Origin: Lysobacter defluvii IMMIB APB-9 = DSM 18482
GTDB lineage: Bacteria > Pseudomonadota > Gammaproteobacteria > Xanthomonadales > Xanthomonadaceae
Direction of reading: 5' to 3'
NCBI RefSeq assembly: GCF_000423325.1
Contig: NZ_AUHT01000008.1
Coordinates: 1 to 64,000 of the forward strand
Length of the DNA: 64,000 bases
Part shown: positions 35,881-45,362 of the stretch, in pieces
Layout: each line of letters begins with the position of its first letter
Numbering within the stretch: the first letter of the stretch is position 1
Program-made: the position numbers and the translations under genes
Notes under the pieces: generated by a model
Database searches by the model: none
The model's input: the letters and a program-made list of their open reading frames with translations, nothing else
Told to the model about the DNA's origin: nothing

Positions 35881-38802
35881 ATGAACGCGCCCCTTCGCCA
35901 GCCCCTCGCGGCTGCGCTTTGCCTTGCCCTTGCCACCCCCGTCCTGTCCATCGGTACCGCGCAGGCCGCGCCAGCCGGCCAGCAGTCCGCCCCCGACCCC
36001 ACCACCCTGGACAGCGTCCAGGTGACCGGCACCCGCATCCGCAAGGCCGAGGTCGAGACCCAGGTCCCGGTGCATTCGCTCAGCCGCGAGGACATCGACC
36101 GGTCCGGTCTGACCTCGATCGGCGACGTGCTGCAGGAACTGACCGGCGCCGGCTCGGCGCTCAACACCAAGTTCAACTCCTCGGGCAACTTCGGCTTCTC
36201 GCCCAACGGCGACGGCGTGGGCGCCGGTTCGGCCCAGGTCGACCTGCGCCACCTCGGCGCCAAGCGGGTGTTGGTGCTGGTCGACGGCATGCGCTGGGTC
36301 AACGAGTCCTCCGCCTCGGGCGTGGGTGCGACCACCGACCTCAACACCATCCCGCTGGCGATCGTCGAGCGCATCGACGTGCTCGAGGACGGCGCGTCCT
36401 CGCTGTACGGCTCGGATGCGATCGCGGGCGTGGTCAACATCATCACCCGCCGCGACTTCGACGGCGCGCAGGTGTCGGTCAGCGTCGGCGAGTATGGCGA
36501 GGGCGACGGCCGCCAGACCGGGGTCGACTTCGCCTGGGGGCACAACACCGACCGCAGCAACCTGTTCATCGGCCTGAGCCACGTCGACCAGGAGGAAATC
36601 CTGGCCTCCAGTCGCGAGCAGTCGCGCTGGCCGGTGCCGGGCACCGGGCTGAGCTTCGGCAGCTCGGGCACGCCGCACGGGCGCTTCATCTTCACCGACC
36701 CGGCGACCGGGGTGACCCACGACCTGACGCCCAACGCAGGCGCCCCGGATCCGGTCTTCGACGGCGGCCAGGCCGGCTGCGACCGCACCGACGACTACCA
36801 CTGCTTCGGCACCGCCGACCGCTTCAACTTCGCCACCTACAACCTGCTGCTGACGCCGTCGGAGCGCACCGGCGCCTTCGGCCAGTTCCGCTTCCACTTC
36901 AACGACCGTCTGCAGGGCTACGCCAAGGCGCTGTTCAACCGCCGCGAGTCGGTCAACCAGGCCGCGCCGGAGCCGATCTTCCTCGGCCCCGACGCCGGCA
37001 CCGGCAACCCGCTGGCGGACGGGATCTTCATCTCCGCCGCCAACCCGTACAACCCGTTTGGCTTCGACCTGGTGTCGGTCGATGATCCGGCCACGCCGGA
37101 GAACGAGGCGAACCTGGTGATGATCGGCCGGCGCCCGGTGGAGGGCGGGCCGCGGGTGTTCGAGCAGCAGGTGGACACGACGTACTTCGGCGCCGGCCTG
37201 GAGGGTACCTTCGAGGCCGGGGCGCGCACCTGGTTCTGGGACGTGAACCTGGCGACCAGCCGCAACGAAGCCGAGCAGGTCAATTACGGCAGCTACAACA
37301 TCCTCAACATCGCGACCGCCCTGGGCGATCCGGCGGTGTGCGCGGCCACCCCGGGTTGCGTGCCGCTGGACCTGTTCGGCGGCCCCGGCTCGATCACCCC
37401 GGAAATGCTGGCGTGGATCCAGCCCGTGGTGCGCGACCGCAGCGAGCAGCAGCTGGACCAGTTCACCGCCAACGTCTCCGGCGACCTCGTGGACCTGTGG
37501 GCCGGTCCGCTGTCCTTCGCCGGGGGGCTGGAGCACCGGCGCTACGAGGGCTGGTACCAGCCCGATCCGCTGACCGTCGCCGGCCACTACAACGGCGTGC
37601 CCTCGCTGCCGACCTCGGGCGAGTACGACGTCAGCGAGGCCTACGTGGAGTTCAACGTGCCGCTGCTGGCCGAGGGCTTCTTCGGCAACGGGCTGGACCT
37701 GAGCCTGGCCGGCCGCTACTCGGACTACTCGACCTTCGGCAGCCAGTTCACCCCCAAGTACGGCCTGCGCTGGCAGGTCGCCGACGAGCTGCTGCTGCGC
37801 GCGACCTACGCCGAGGGCTTCCGTGCGCCTTCGATCGGCGAGCTGTACGGCTCGGCCAGCCGCGCCGACCTGCAGCTGCGCGACCCCTGCCTGGTGGGCG
37901 TGGACGGTGCCCCGCCGACGGGCGACCCGGCCAACTGCGCCGCGCTCGGCGTGCCGCCGGGCGCGCTGCAGACCAATCCGCAGATCTCGGTGACCACCGG
38001 CGGCAACGAGGCGTTGCAGCCGGAAACCGTGCGCAGCTTCACCACCGGCTTCGTCTTCAGCCCCTCCTTCGCCAGCAACGCCCGCTGGTCGGACCGCCTG
38101 GACCTGGAGGTCACCTTCTACCGGCACAGCCTGGAAGGCGCGGTGCAGGCGATCGACGCCCAGACCCAGCTGGAACTGTGCGTGGACACGCTGGACCCGC
38201 TGTACTGCGACGGCATCACCCGATCGTCGGTGGGCAGCATCAACGGTTTCAACAACCGGCTCACCAACCTGGGCTCGATCCGCACCGACGGATGGGACGC
38301 GGACCTGGCATGGACGCTGCCGGAGTTGGACGCGGGGCGGTTCCGCGTGCTGTGGCAGAACACCTGGGTGACGCGTTACGAGGCGGTGGGCGCCGCCGGC
38401 CAGGTGCAGCCGCGCCGCGTCGGCATCGAGGTCAACGACAGCGCGATCCCGGACTGGACCTCCACCGCCACCCTGGACTGGCGCCGCGACGCCTGGAACG
38501 CGTCCTGGAGCGTGCGCCACATCAGCGAGCTGGAGGAGGAGTGCGGCGACGCGGTGTCGTTCCCGGTGTGCTCGGACCCGGCGAACGGGACCAACACGCT
38601 GGAGGCGACGACCTACCACGACGTGCAGCTGGGGTACCGTTTCGACGTGCTGCGCGGCCTGCAGCTGACCGCCGGCGCCAACAACATCTTCGATGAGGAT
38701 CCGCCCCTGTGCCTGTCCTGTTCGCTCAACGGCTACGACGCGTCCACCTACGACATCCCCGGCGGGCGCTATTTCTACCTGCGCGCCGACCTGCGGTTCT
38801 GA
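35881..38802 (+). CDS. TonB-dependent outer membrane receptor
   Basis: 973 residues. The signal peptide (to about 30, AQAA) is followed by a TonB-box region ([10 protein letters not shown], about 43-52), the plug domain ([58 protein letters not shown]) and a 22-strand barrel. The barrel contains the [24 protein letters not shown]-type segment, split here by [10 protein letters not shown], and ends YLRADLRF with the terminal Phe. Several barrel loops hold paired Cys residues. It takes up an unknown ligand using TonB energy; siderophore, carbohydrate and peptide are all possible. The next gene overlaps its stop. Confidence 0.95.
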   Translation: MNAPLRQPLAAALCLALATPVLSIGTAQAAPAGQQSAPDPTTLDSVQVTGTRIRKAEVETQVPVHSLSREDIDRSGLTSIGDVLQELTGAGSALNTKFNSSGNFGFSPNGDGVGAGSAQVDLRHLGAKRVLVLVDGMRWVNESSASGVGATTDLNTIPLAIVERIDVLEDGASSLYGSDAIAGVVNIITRRDFDGAQVSVSVGEYGEGDGRQTGVDFAWGHNTDRSNLFIGLSHVDQEEILASSREQSRWPVPGTGLSFGSSGTPHGRFIFTDPATGVTHDLTPNAGAPDPVFDGGQAGCDRTDDYHCFGTADRFNFATYNLLLTPSERTGAFGQFRFHFNDRLQGYAKALFNRRESVNQAAPEPIFLGPDAGTGNPLADGIFISAANPYNPFGFDLVSVDDPATPENEANLVMIGRRPVEGGPRVFEQQVDTTYFGAGLEGTFEAGARTWFWDVNLATSRNEAEQVNYGSYNILNIATALGDPAVCAATPGCVPLDLFGGPGSITPEMLAWIQPVVRDRSEQQLDQFTANVSGDLVDLWAGPLSFAGGLEHRRYEGWYQPDPLTVAGHYNGVPSLPTSGEYDVSEAYVEFNVPLLAEGFFGNGLDLSLAGRYSDYSTFGSQFTPKYGLRWQVADELLLRATYAEGFRAPSIGELYGSASRADLQLRDPCLVGVDGAPPTGDPANCAALGVPPGALQTNPQISVTTGGNEALQPETVRSFTTGFVFSPSFASNARWSDRLDLEVTFYRHSLEGAVQAIDAQTQLELCVDTLDPLYCDGITRSSVGSINGFNNRLTNLGSIRTDGWDADLAWTLPELDAGRFRVLWQNTWVTRYEAVGAAGQVQPRRVGIEVNDSAIPDWTSTATLDWRRDAWNASWSVRHISELEEECGDAVSFPVCSDPANGTNTLEATTYHDVQLGYRFDVLRGLQLTAGANNIFDEDPPLCLSCSLNGYDASTYDIPGGRYFYLRADLRF

Positions 38803-39482
38803 TGGCGGCCCTCCACCGCGCCGGGTGCACGGCGGCGCTCGCGGGCGTACTGTTGACGGCAACCGCCGCCTGTGCGCACGACGGCACGGCGGCCCCGGGT
38901 CCATCCGCAAGCTCCAGCCAGGAGAACTCCGCAATGCCGACCATCACCTCGCAGTTCGCGACCACCGTCATCGAAGGAACCGGCGTCCGCCTGGAGGTGG
39001 ACTTCCACCAGCGGGCGGAGGACGTGGTGCAGGTGGAGTACCGGCTGCACAACACCGGCGACGCGGACCTGGCGGTATTCGACCGGGGCGACCGGCACGC
39101 GGTGATGACCGGGCGGATGAAGACGGGCGAGGTGGGCCAGCCGCTGTTCCGCGACGAGGGCGAGGGCGACTACACCTTCGGCCACGTCGCGCTGCCGCTG
39201 CCGGATCCGGCCCCGACGCTGCCGCCGGTGCCGCTGGCGGCGAAGCTGCCCGCCGGCGGCTCGCTGGAGGGGGCGTTCGAGCTGTCGGTCCCCGGCGAGG
39301 TCCCGCGGCGCGTGCGCTGGTGCATCGGCATGGCGCCGATGGATGGCGGCGCGTTCGACCAGCCCGAGCAGGCCGGCGGGGTCGAGGTGTGGCGCGCCTC
39401 CTTCGACGCCCACCAGCACCAGCGCAAGCTGTGCACGCCGTGGTACGACATGGCGGCGGGGGGCTTCCGGGAAGACGACTGA
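38802..39482 (+). CDS. exported protein coupled to the TonB receptor, unknown function
   Basis: 226 residues. A signal sequence (AALAGVLLTATAACAHDG) allows either a lipoprotein (TAAC) or normal cleavage. The rest is a beta-rich domain without a family I recognise: LEVDFHQRAEDVVQVEYRL, FGHVALPLPDP and VRWCIGMAPMDGG. Its ATG overlaps the receptor stop (TGATG), so the two are translated together. That makes a role at the same outer membrane step plausible, for example ligand capture or processing, but this is inference. An internal ATG (MPTITSQF) would remove the signal and is less likely. Confidence 0.7.
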   Translation: MAALHRAGCTAALAGVLLTATAACAHDGTAAPGPSASSSQENSAMPTITSQFATTVIEGTGVRLEVDFHQRAEDVVQVEYRLHNTGDADLAVFDRGDRHAVMTGRMKTGEVGQPLFRDEGEGDYTFGHVALPLPDPAPTLPPVPLAAKLPAGGSLEGAFELSVPGEVPRRVRWCIGMAPMDGGAFDQPEQAGGVEVWRASFDAHQHQRKLCTPWYDMAAGGFREDD

Positions 39483-39500
39483 GCGCCGCCCCGGGGAGCG

Positions 39501-40328
39501 TCAGTCGAGCGCCGACTCCGGTACGTCGAGCTCCAGCGACAGGGCCAGGTGGTCGGAGTTGGCCGCCGGCATCGCACAGGCACCGGAGCAGCGCAGGCCA
39601 TCGCCCACCAGGATGTGGTCGATCGCGCGTTGCGGGCGCCAGCTGGGGAAGGTCGGCACCACGCACTCCGGTGGCTGCAGGCGGGTGTTGCGGAACAGCG
39701 CCTGCACCTCGGGGCGGTCCAGCGGGGCGTTGAAGTCGCCCATCAGCACGGCGTTGGGGTGGTCGTGCAGCAGCTCGGCGATGAAGGCCAGCTGCGAGGC
39801 GCGTGAGTTCGCCCCCAGCGAAAGGTGCGCGACGGCGACCAGCAGCCCGTGGCGGCCATCGCCGAAGCGGCCCATCAGCACGCCGCGGCCGGAGATCCGC
39901 CCCGGCAACGGGTGGTGGATGATTTCCCTGGGTTCCAGCCGGCTCAGCAGCGCGTTGGCACTGGAAGCAACGCCGCCCACGCGGCGGTTGGGTTGGTGGC
40001 TCCAGTAGTCGAAGCCGGCCCGCTGGGCGACGTAGTGGGTCTGGTTGGTGAAGCCCGAGCGCAGGCTGCCAGGGTCGGCCTCGTTGAGGCCGACGATGTC
40101 GTAGCGGCCGGCCAGCTCCGCGATGCGGTCCAGGCTTCCCCGCTTGTTGCCGGCCGGGAGCACGTGCGACCAGCTGCGCGAGACGTAGTCGGTGTAGCCG
40201 CGGGTGCTCGAGCCGGCCTGGATGTTGGCGCTGAGCAGGCGCAGGCGGCGCGACTCCCCCGCCGGGTCCGGCCTGGTGTCCGGACCGGGGCGCGGGGCGT
40301 CGTCCGCGGCGTGCGCCTGCGCTGCCAT
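39501..40328 (-). CDS. endonuclease/exonuclease/phosphatase family protein
   Basis: 275 residues. It has the EEP fold: LLSANIQAG (first metal Asn), IVGLNEADP (metal Glu), VAVAHLSLG, LMGDFNAPLDRPE (catalytic Asp and Asn), AIDHILVG and NSDHLALSLEL (final Asp-His). No signal peptide is obvious with the ATG at 40328. EEP proteins hydrolyse phosphodiesters of DNA, lipids or phosphoinositides, and the substrate is open. It starts 7 bases after the stop of the first DsbA gene, so it likely belongs to that operon. Confidence 0.88.
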   Translation of the reverse strand: MAAQAHAADDAPRPGPDTRPDPAGESRRLRLLSANIQAGSSTRGYTDYVSRSWSHVLPAGNKRGSLDRIAELAGRYDIVGLNEADPGSLRSGFTNQTHYVAQRAGFDYWSHQPNRRVGGVASSANALLSRLEPREIIHHPLPGRISGRGVLMGRFGDGRHGLLVAVAHLSLGANSRASQLAFIAELLHDHPNAVLMGDFNAPLDRPEVQALFRNTRLQPPECVVPTFPSWRPQRAIDHILVGDGLRCSGACAMPAANSDHLALSLELDVPESALD

Positions 40329-40335
40329 CCGCCGC

Positions 40336-41253
40336 TTACCCGGCCTCGGCGGGGTCGACGGTGGCCTCGCCCTGCGCGGCGTCGGCGTCCGGCGCGGCAT
40401 CCGCATCGGCGTCCGCATCCGTGTCGGCAGCGGCACCGGTGTCCTGCGCGGGCGCGGTGCCGCGCGCGTCGCGCCGCATCGCGATCAGGTGGTCGGCGAT
40501 GCGCAGCTTGTCTTCCCAGCTGTTCCCACCGGTCACCCGGTAGCGCCCGTCGATGACGAGGGTCGGGGTCCCGTCGACTCCGGTGCGCTGCAGGAACTGG
40601 CGCGCACGGTTGACCTTGGCGTTGACCGAGAAGCTCGACATGGTGCGCGCGAACTCCTGCGGATCGACGCCGAACTGGCCATAGAAGCGCGCGATCTCCG
40701 GCTCGGTCGACTCATGGTTGAGCTCGCCGCGCAGGTGGAAGGCCTCGAACACGGCGTCGTGGCTCTGCTCGGCGATGCCGGCCGTCTCGGCCGCGTAGTA
40801 GGCCTTCGCGTATGGCATCCAGAAGCCACCGAAGGGCGCCGGCACCGGGATGAACTCGACATCGGCCGGGAGACGGTCGACCCAGCCCGACAGCACCGGC
40901 TCGAACTGCGCGCAGGCCGGGCAGGTGTAGCCGAACGCCTCGACCACCTCGATCTTCGGATTGCCCGGCTTGAACGGCTGGCCGCTGGCAATCTCCACGT
41001 AGTCGGTGCCGGCGACCGGCGGCGGACCCTGCGGGGGTACGACCGGGCCAGGGGTGCGCTCGGCCGCGGGCGCGGCGGGCTGTGGTGCCTGCGCGGGCGC
41101 CGCGGCGCCATTGCCGGTGGCCGGCGCGGTGGCCTGCTGCGCGGGGGCGGCGGGCGCGGCCTGCTGCGGGGCATCCTGGCCGCAGGCGGCCAGCATCAGG
41201 GTGGCGGTCAGGGCCAGGCCGAGTCGCGGCCAGGTCGGCATGCGCAGTTTCAT
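40336..41253 (-). CDS. dsbA: DsbA-family thiol:disulfide oxidoreductase, lipoprotein
   Basis: 305 residues. The lipoprotein signal ends LAAC (Cys24). A long Ala/Pro/Gln linker (25-80) precedes the DsbA domain with active site CPAC (Cys111, Cys114) and the cis-Pro region GVDGTPTLVIDGRYRV. The tail (about 275-305) is Asp/Ala-rich. It introduces disulfides into exported proteins. It is paralogous to the next upstream gene: both share EAFGYTCP/EVFGYTCP, PAPFGG.WMPYA.AYYAAE and R.RVDGTP-like segments. The domain is anchored by a linker, unlike its soluble partner. Confidence 0.93.
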   Translation of the reverse strand: MKLRMPTWPRLGLALTATLMLAACGQDAPQQAAPAAPAQQATAPATGNGAAAPAQAPQPAAPAAERTPGPVVPPQGPPPVAGTDYVEIASGQPFKPGNPKIEVVEAFGYTCPACAQFEPVLSGWVDRLPADVEFIPVPAPFGGFWMPYAKAYYAAETAGIAEQSHDAVFEAFHLRGELNHESTEPEIARFYGQFGVDPQEFARTMSSFSVNAKVNRARQFLQRTGVDGTPTLVIDGRYRVTGGNSWEDKLRIADHLIAMRRDARGTAPAQDTGAAADTDADADADAAPDADAAQGEATVDPAEAG

Positions 41254-41290
41254 GGAAGTTCTCTCCGGTGGATCAGGTCGGTTGCTGGGC

Positions 41291-41321
41291 CCCGATGCGC
41301 GAGCATAGCCAGCGCATCGGG
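41291..41321. repeat. inverted repeat between the two dsbA genes
   Basis: CCCGATGCGC (41291-41300) and GCGCATCGGG (41312-41321) form a perfect 10-bp stem with an 11-base loop. No T-run follows on the minus strand, so it may be an mRNA processing or attenuation site. Confidence 0.55.
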
Positions 41322-41342
41322 AGCGGGAGGTGTACGGCGCGG

Positions 41343-41999
41343 TCAGCGCGCGGCTGCGCGCTCGCGCTCGATGAGTGCCGAGGTGTTGCGCAGGATGTCG
41401 TCGATGGTGCGGCCCAGTACGCGGTAGCGGCCATTGACGACCAGGCTGGGCGTGCCGTCGACGCGGCTGCGCTGGAGGAAGCCGGTGGCCTCGCGCAGCT
41501 TCGCACGGGTCTCCTCGCTGGACAGGTCGGCCAGGAAACGGGTGCGGTCGGCGCCACGCGCGGCGTAGAAGTCGGCCAGCTGGGCATCGGTCACGCCGCT
41601 CGCGAGCAGGGTGCCCTCGTCATGGATCGCGTCGAAGACCGCCTGGTGGGTCTCGTCGGCGATCCCCTGGGCTTCGGCGGCGTAGTAGGCACGCGCGTAC
41701 GGCATCCACTGGCCGCCGAACGGCGCCGGCACGCGCACCAGCGCCACGTCGTCGGGCAGCGTGCGCTCCCACGCGACCAGGTGCGGCTCGAAGCTCGCGC
41801 AGTGCGGGCAGGTGTAGCCGAATACTTCCACGACCTCGACCTTGCCGTCCTGCGTCGAGAACGGCGCGCCGCCCGGGATCTCGAGGTAATCGACGCCGGG
41901 CACGAGCTCCTGGGCCGCGGCGGCAAGCGGGAGGGCAAGCAGCGCCAGCCCGGCGGCGAGCACCATCTGGCGTGCGTGGAGGCGGAGGCGTGTGAGCAT
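41343..41999 (-). CDS. dsbA: DsbA-family thiol:disulfide oxidoreductase, periplasmic
   Basis: 218 residues, the normal DsbA size. The signal peptide is cut near AAAAQ (about 30). The active site is CPHC (Cys64, Cys67), the classical DsbA sequence, and the cis-Pro region is VDGTPSLVVNGRYRV. Substrates pass to it from Sec export, and DsbB would reoxidise it. It lies 89 bases before the lipoprotein paralogue on the same strand and after cytochrome c4, from which a terminator separates it. Confidence 0.93.
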   Translation of the reverse strand: MLTRLRLHARQMVLAAGLALLALPLAAAAQELVPGVDYLEIPGGAPFSTQDGKVEVVEVFGYTCPHCASFEPHLVAWERTLPDDVALVRVPAPFGGQWMPYARAYYAAEAQGIADETHQAVFDAIHDEGTLLASGVTDAQLADFYAARGADRTRFLADLSSEETRAKLREATGFLQRSRVDGTPSLVVNGRYRVLGRTIDDILRNTSALIERERAAAR

Positions 42000-42030
42000 C
42001 GTGGGACTCCCGGTGTCGGTTCGGAAAATG

Positions 42031-42058
42031 AAAACGCCGGCCGTGGGGACGGCCGGCG
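42031..42058 (-). terminator. terminator after cytochrome c4
   Basis: CGCCGGCCGT (42035-42044) pairs with ACGGCCGGCG (42049-42058) around GGGG. On the minus strand it is followed by TTTT and then CATTTT. It lies 39 bases after the cytochrome c4 stop. Confidence 0.85.
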
Positions 42059-42097
42059 CTATCGGTACTGCATGGACGGACGCGGCGTCGCCGCGGA

Positions 42098-43087
42098 TCA
42101 GCCCAGCTCGGCGGTGCCGGCATCGGCCTCCGCCGGGGCGTCCTCCGCCGGCTCGCCGGCTTCGGGCGGGGCGGCTTCTCCGGAGGCGTCCGCATCCGGC
42201 GCCGCAGCGCCGTCGGCGGGAACGCCGTCCGCCGGGGACTCCACGGTCGACGGCTCCGCCACCGGGTCGGCGTCCGGGGTGACCGGCGCGGTCGGCGCGG
42301 CGGCCGGGACCGGTGCCGCGGCCGCGACCAGGTCGTCGGCGGCCGGGTGCAGGCCTTCCATGTAGCTGGCCAGCGCACCGATCTCTTCCTCGGTCAGGCG
42401 GCTGGCGATGTTCGCCATGATCTGGAACAGGTCGTTGTCGCGCTCCGCGCCGGTGCCGTTGCGGAAGATCTCCAGCCGCTGCTGGGTGTAGGACGCGTGC
42501 TGGCCGCCCACGTGCGGGTAGGCCGGGCCCGGGTTGCCGGTGCCGGCGGGGCCGTGGCAGGCCATGCAGGCCGGGATGCCGCGCGCCGGGTCGCCGGAGC
42601 GGTACAGCTGCTCGCCGACCTCGTAGAAACGCATTCCCTCGTAGGGACCCGAGGCGATGACCGTGTCGTCGGCGACGCCCGCGCCGGAGGTCTGCGTGGC
42701 GAACCACGCGCCGACATCGCGTGCGTCCTGGGCGCTGAGCATGTCGGCGAACGGCTTCATGATCGCGGCCATGCCGTCGCTGCGCTCGCCGGACTTGAAG
42801 CGCGCGATCTGGTCGGCGATGTAGATCTCGCTCTGGCCGGCGATGCGCGGGTACATGTCGAGCTGCGAGTTGCCGTCGACGCCGTGGCAGGCGGCGCAGG
42901 TGGCGGCAAGCGCCTGGCCGTTCTGCGGGTCGCCCCAGGTGGCGGGAGCCTCCGGCGCCGCCGGCTCCAGCGGAGCGGTTTCCACCGGTGCGGCATCCGG
43001 GATCGGGGTGACCTCGGTCTGGGCGTAGGCGACGGCGGCTGCCGCAAGGGCGGCAAGGCCGATACCGAGGACGCGGGCGTGGCTCAT
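42098..43087 (-). CDS. diheme cytochrome c4 with extended tail
   Basis: 329 residues. A signal peptide (to about 22, AYAQ) and a Pro/Ala-rich spacer (23-50) precede two class I cytochrome c domains. Heme sites are CAACH (64-68) and CMACH (174-178). Likely axial Met residues lie in MKPFADM and FQIMANIA. After about residue 250 comes an 80-residue Ala/Pro/Glu/Asp-rich tail that ordinary c4 proteins (about 200 residues) lack. It carries electrons in the periplasm, probably to the terminal oxidase. It diverges from ysxC, a conserved pairing in this group. Confidence 0.93.
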   Translation of the reverse strand: MSHARVLGIGLAALAAAAVAYAQTEVTPIPDAAPVETAPLEPAAPEAPATWGDPQNGQALAATCAACHGVDGNSQLDMYPRIAGQSEIYIADQIARFKSGERSDGMAAIMKPFADMLSAQDARDVGAWFATQTSGAGVADDTVIASGPYEGMRFYEVGEQLYRSGDPARGIPACMACHGPAGTGNPGPAYPHVGGQHASYTQQRLEIFRNGTGAERDNDLFQIMANIASRLTEEEIGALASYMEGLHPAADDLVAAAAPVPAAAPTAPVTPDADPVAEPSTVESPADGVPADGAAAPDADASGEAAPPEAGEPAEDAPAEADAGTAELG

Positions 43088-43213
43088 TGGGTGGCTCCGT
43101 AGGACGCTGGATCGACGGCCACCGTGCACCGTCGGAACCTTGGAATTATCGTTGGCCCCCGTGTACGGGTCAACGCACGCGCCGGGGGCGGGCCGGCATG
43201 CGATCCTTGCACG

Positions 43214-43846
<633 letters not shown>

Positions 43847-43975
43847 CCCCGGTGCCGGAAAGCAGCGTTCGCCACGCGGTCACGACCTGTCCGCGCTTGC
43901 CGCCTACACTTGGCGGACTTGCGTTCGCCGCCGCGCGCCGCATATCGCCCCGACAGCCATGAGCGCGAGGTAGCA

Positions 43976-45340
43976 GTGTCCGGTCCCAGCCACGTCGAGC
44001 AGGAAGTCCTGCATTCGCGCGAGCAGCTGCTCCGCTATCTCACCTCGGGAACGCGCCCGCGCAGCGACTGGCGGATCGGCACCGAGCACGAGAAGTTCGG
44101 CTTCCGCCACGACGACCTGCGCCCGCCGCCCTTCGATGGCGAGGCCGGCATCGAGGCCGTGCTCAATGGCCTGGTCCAGTACGGCTGGGAGCCGGTACGC
44201 GAGGGCGGCCGCACCATCGCGCTCACGCGCGGCGACGCCTCGGTGTCGCTGGAGCCCGCGGGCCAGCTGGAGCTTTCCGGTGCGCCGCTGCGCAACCTGC
44301 ACGAGACCTGCCGCGAGGCCGCCAGCCACCTGCACGAGCTGCGCTCGGTGGCCGAGCCGATGGGCGTGGGGTTCCTGGGCATGGGCTTCCAGCCGATCTG
44401 GAAGCGCGAGGACATGCCGTGGATGCCCAAGGGCCGCTACGCGATCATGCGCCGCTACATGCCGACGGTCGGCAACCTCGGCCTGGACATGATGACCCGC
44501 ACCGCGACCGTGCAGGTCAACCTGGACGTCGAGTCCGAAGCCGACATGGTGCGCAAGTTCCGCGTCGGCCTGGCGCTGCAGCCGGTGGCGACGGCGCTTT
44601 TCGCCGATTCGCCGTTCACCGAGGGCAAGCCGAACGGCTTCCTTTCCTACCGCTCGCACATCTGGACCGACACCGACCCGCACCGCACCGGGATGCTCGA
44701 TTTCGTGTTCGAGGACGGCTTCGGCTACGAGCGCTGGGTCGACTACCTGCTCGACGTGCCGATGTACTTCGTCCTGCGCGAGGGCGAGTACCTGGACCTC
44801 GCCGGGCAGTCCTTCCGCGACTTCATGGACGGGCGCCTGCCGGCGCTGCCGGGCGAGCGGCCCACCATGCAGGACTGGGCCGACCACTGCACCACCGCCT
44901 TCCCCGAGGTGCGGCTGAAGAAGTACCTGGAGATGCGCGGCGCCGACTCCGGCCCCTGGAACCGCATCTGCGCGCTGCCGGCGTTCTGGGTGGGGCTGCT
45001 CTATGACGACGACGCGCTGGACGAGGCCTGGGAGCTGGTGCGCGACTTCAGCATGGAAGAGCGCCACGCGCTGCGCGATGGCGTCCCGAAGCACGGGCTG
45101 AAGCTGCCGTTCCGCGGCGGCACCGTGCTCGACCTGGCCAGGCGCGCGCTGGAGATCTCCGCGCGGGGCCTGGCGCGCCGCGCCAATACCAACGACAACG
45201 GCATGGACGAGCGCATCTTCCTTGGCCCGCTGATGGAGATGGCGGAGGCCGGTACCAGTGCCGCCGAGCGCAAGCTGGAGCTGTTCCACGGCCCGTGGAA
45301 GGGCAGCGTGGAGCCGGTCTACCGCGAGTTCGCGTACTGA
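43976..45340 (+). CDS. gshA: glutamate-cysteine ligase, plant/alphaproteobacterial type
   Basis: 454 residues. It joins Glu and Cys, the first step of glutathione synthesis. Motifs: RIGTEHEKFGFR (ATP/magnesium Glu), SLEPAGQLELSG, FLGMGFQPIWKREDMPWMP, TATVQVNLDVES and SHIWTDTDPHRTG. This matches the plant-type family found in Xanthomonadaceae, not E. coli GshA. GTG 43976 is chosen because GAGG precedes it at 6 bases and it begins close to the first conserved helix; earlier in-frame starts lack a ribosome site. Confidence 0.95.
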   Translation: MSGPSHVEQEVLHSREQLLRYLTSGTRPRSDWRIGTEHEKFGFRHDDLRPPPFDGEAGIEAVLNGLVQYGWEPVREGGRTIALTRGDASVSLEPAGQLELSGAPLRNLHETCREAASHLHELRSVAEPMGVGFLGMGFQPIWKREDMPWMPKGRYAIMRRYMPTVGNLGLDMMTRTATVQVNLDVESEADMVRKFRVGLALQPVATALFADSPFTEGKPNGFLSYRSHIWTDTDPHRTGMLDFVFEDGFGYERWVDYLLDVPMYFVLREGEYLDLAGQSFRDFMDGRLPALPGERPTMQDWADHCTTAFPEVRLKKYLEMRGADSGPWNRICALPAFWVGLLYDDDALDEAWELVRDFSMEERHALRDGVPKHGLKLPFRGGTVLDLARRALEISARGLARRANTNDNGMDERIFLGPLMEMAEAGTSAAERKLELFHGPWKGSVEPVYREFAY

Positions 45341-45362
45341 CGGCGGCTCGTGGGCCGCGGGT

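Noticed and set aside
35818-38934. 1038-codon minus-strand ORF opposite the TonB receptor
   Set aside because: Low-complexity Arg/Val/Gly product; the receptor on the plus strand is intact from signal peptide to terminal Phe.
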